DNA of 64,000 nucleotides from Mesorhizobium sp. (GTDB taxonomy: Bacteria; Pseudomonadota; Alphaproteobacteria; Rhizobiales; Rhizobiaceae). Positions 62,499 through 64,000 of the stretch are shown here, one piece after another. Within the stretch, counting starts at the first letter, position 1, and each line of letters starts with the position of its first letter. The stretch is taken from positions 33,501-97,500 of the forward strand of contig SUGL01000024.1 of the NCBI GenBank assembly GCA_004963905.1, written 5' to 3'. Under the pieces are notes generated by a model. The model made no database searches and was not told the origin of the DNA. It saw only the letters and a program-made list of their open reading frames with translations. Made by a program: the position numbers and the translations under genes.

Positions 62499-64000
62499 AT
62501 GGCGTCCTCGAACGAAACCACCGCCGATTCGCTTTCGACAGACCAGCGCGCGAACGGCACCTTCTGCCCGCAGACGCGGCGCAAGTTCGTGCTGGTCGCG
62601 GCGATCCTTGCCTCGGCGCTCGGCTTCATCGACGGCTCGGTCCTGGCGATCGCCATGCCTGCGCTGCGCGTCGATCTCGGCGCCAGCCTGGCGGAGGCTC
62701 AGTGGATTTCCAACGCCTATGCGCTGACGCTTTCGGCGCTGATTCTGGCGGGTGGTGCGGCCGGCGACCGATTCGGCCTCAGGCGGGCTTTCGTGATCGG
62801 CATCGCGCTCTTCATCGCCTCCTCGCTCGCCTGCGCGCTGGCACCCGATCCGGCGGTACTAATCGGCTTCCGCGCCATCCAGGGCATCGGCGCGGCCATC
62901 ATGGTTCCCGGCAGCCTCGCCATCATCGCCAAGGCCTATCCGAAAAAAGAACGCGGCCGGGCGATCGGCATCTGGGCGGCCGCTTCGGCGCTGACGACGG
63001 CGCTTGGTCCGGTGCTTGGCGGCTTCGTGCTTTCGACTTTCGGCAATGGCGTCTGGCGCGCGATATTTGCCGTCAACCTGCCGCTCGGACTGATTTCGAT
63101 CTATCTGCTGCTCGCCAAGATACCGGCCGACCAGCCGACCGAAAAGCGCAGCCTCGACCTCGGGGGCGCCGCGCTTGCCACACTCGCCTTCGGGGCGCTG
63201 GCCTACGGGCTGACCGCAATGAACGCCGAGGGCGGCGGGATGATGTCCGGGCCGGCAATCGTCGCCGGCGTCGTCCTGCTTGTGGTCTTCATCTTCTACG
63301 AGCGCTGGCAGCGTGAGCCGATGATCGATCTCGGCCTGTTTCGCATCGGCGCGTTCGCCGGCGCCAATCTCGCGACCTTCTTCCTCTATTTCGCGCTGTC
63401 GGCGAACCTCTTCTATCTGCCGATGGTCCTGATCGCGGGCTGGGGACTGAGCTCGGCCGAAGTCGGCTTCATCTTCCTGCCGCTGTCGGCATCGATCGCG
63501 CTGCTGTCGGGCCCGGTCGGCCAGTGGTCCGATGGGATCGGCCCGCGCCTGCCGATCGCCGCCGGCAGCTTCGTCGTCGCCATCGCCTTTGCGGGCATGG
63601 CCCTGCTCGCCCAGGCCGGCATCCACAATTTCTGGACCGGGACCTTTCCGCTGATGGCCGTGATGGGGCTCGGCATGGCGCTCGTCGTGTCGCCGCTGTC
63701 GACGGCGGTCATGACCTCGGTCGAGGACAAGGATACGGGCGCCGCATCAGGCATCAACAACGCCGTCTCGCGCGTCGGCGGGCTGATCGCGGTGGCCGCT
63801 ATGGGTTCGCTCGCGGCTTTCGTCTATGCGCGATCGACCGGCAGCCCAGCCGGCATTCCCGGTTTCGGCGAGCCGCCCACGTCCGCACTCGCGGCCGATC
63901 TCGATGCGTTGAGGATTGCGGCAGGCGATTCGGCTTTTGCCGCGGTTGCCGCCGTCACGGCGCTGCTTTGCCTGCTGTCGTCGATCATCGCCTGGTTCAC
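62499..64000 (+). CDS. MFS transporter, DHA2/EmrB-like, cut by the right edge
   Basis: A major facilitator of the 14-segment DHA2 family (EmrB/QacA-like exporter), about 500 residues visible. Motif A-like GDRFGLRRAFVIGIALF lies near residue 90, motif C-like GPVLGGFVLSTFG near residue 165, and VSPLSTAVMTSVEDKDTGAA near residue 400. It is likely a drug or metabolite exporter. The frame continues past the window end. ATG 62499 follows GGAGAGCTAAGC. Confidence 0.85.
   Translation, partial: MASSNETTADSLSTDQRANGTFCPQTRRKFVLVAAILASALGFIDGSVLAIAMPALRVDLGASLAEAQWISNAYALTLSALILAGGAAGDRFGLRRAFVIGIALFIASSLACALAPDPAVLIGFRAIQGIGAAIMVPGSLAIIAKAYPKKERGRAIGIWAAASALTTALGPVLGGFVLSTFGNGVWRAIFAVNLPLGLISIYLLLAKIPADQPTEKRSLDLGGAALATLAFGALAYGLTAMNAEGGGMMSGPAIVAGVVLLVVFIFYERWQREPMIDLGLFRIGAFAGANLATFFLYFALSANLFYLPMVLIAGWGLSSAEVGFIFLPLSASIALLSGPVGQWSDGIGPRLPIAAGSFVVAIAFAGMALLAQAGIHNFWTGTFPLMAVMGLGMALVVSPLSTAVMTSVEDKDTGAASGINNAVSRVGGLIAVAAMGSLAAFVYARSTGSPAGIPGFGEPPTSALAADLDALRIAAGDSAFAAVAAVTALLCLLSSIIAWF

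Overview
The window is a chromosomal segment of a high-GC alphaproteobacterium of the order Hyphomicrobiales (Rhizobiales), most likely Mesorhizobium or a close relative. The evidence is the codon and GC bias, the Rhizobium-type intergenic mosaic repeats, a Rhizobiales-type order secA / parvulin / argJ / GNAT / mutT and lysC / ptsP / prfA / prmC / DUF4167 / clpB, and promoters that fit RirA, RpoN, RpoH and an ECF16-type sigma factor. Almost everything is intact housekeeping or transport; I see no phage, IS element, CRISPR array or integrated island.

Region by region. 1-3.7 kb (minus): an iron(III) ABC transporter (fbpA-fbpB-fbpC type, fbpC cut by the window edge) with a RirA-type IRO box upstream. 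3.9-9.5 kb (minus): a guanidine-use operon, which is the most interesting part. A sigma-54 -24/-12 promoter leads straight into a guanidine-I (ykkC) riboswitch, followed by a three-gene ABC importer, a Ni-type ureohydrolase resembling guanidine hydrolase GdmH, a histidine-rich protein of unknown family and a HupE/UreJ nickel permease. 9.7-13 kb (plus): ECF sigma factor with an NrsF-type anti-sigma factor, then a PAS/GGDEF protein. 13-18.6 kb (minus): hydroxyacyl-CoA dehydrogenase, etfA, etfB, rhomboid protease, PduO-type adenosyltransferase, HIG1-like protein and an SDR. 18.7-25 kb: YihY, two exporter-like or small membrane proteins, GluQRS, AlkA, HNH protein, DsbB and YqaA. 25.0-25.1 kb: tRNA-Leu(CAA).

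25-34.6 kb: deaminase, Crp/Fnr regulator, a beta-propeller / acetyltransferase / flippase cluster, small DUF1127-like and DUF4242 proteins, and a large ATPase-LuxR regulator divergent from the DUF4242 gene. 34.7-42.4 kb: secA, parvulin, an antitoxin-like orphan, TetR, argJ, GNAT, mutT. 42.6-49.5 kb: Flp pilin, methyltransferase / ComF divergent pair, grxC-nitrilase-DUF1178, MarR/EamA divergent pair, ubiG, a monooxygenase-like protein. 49.7-64 kb: lysC, ptsP, prfA, prmC, DUF4167, clpB (with an RpoH-type promoter), YjbR, L,D-transpeptidase, TMEM175-like channel, and an MFS exporter cut by the right edge.

How the genes fit together: the guanidine operon is built to import guanidine, hydrolyse it to urea and ammonia, and supply nickel to the enzyme, with nitrogen control at the promoter and guanidine control in the leader. 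The etf/hbd block serves fatty-acid and hydroxybutyrate oxidation. Protein functions are inferred from sequence recognition only; no database search was run.
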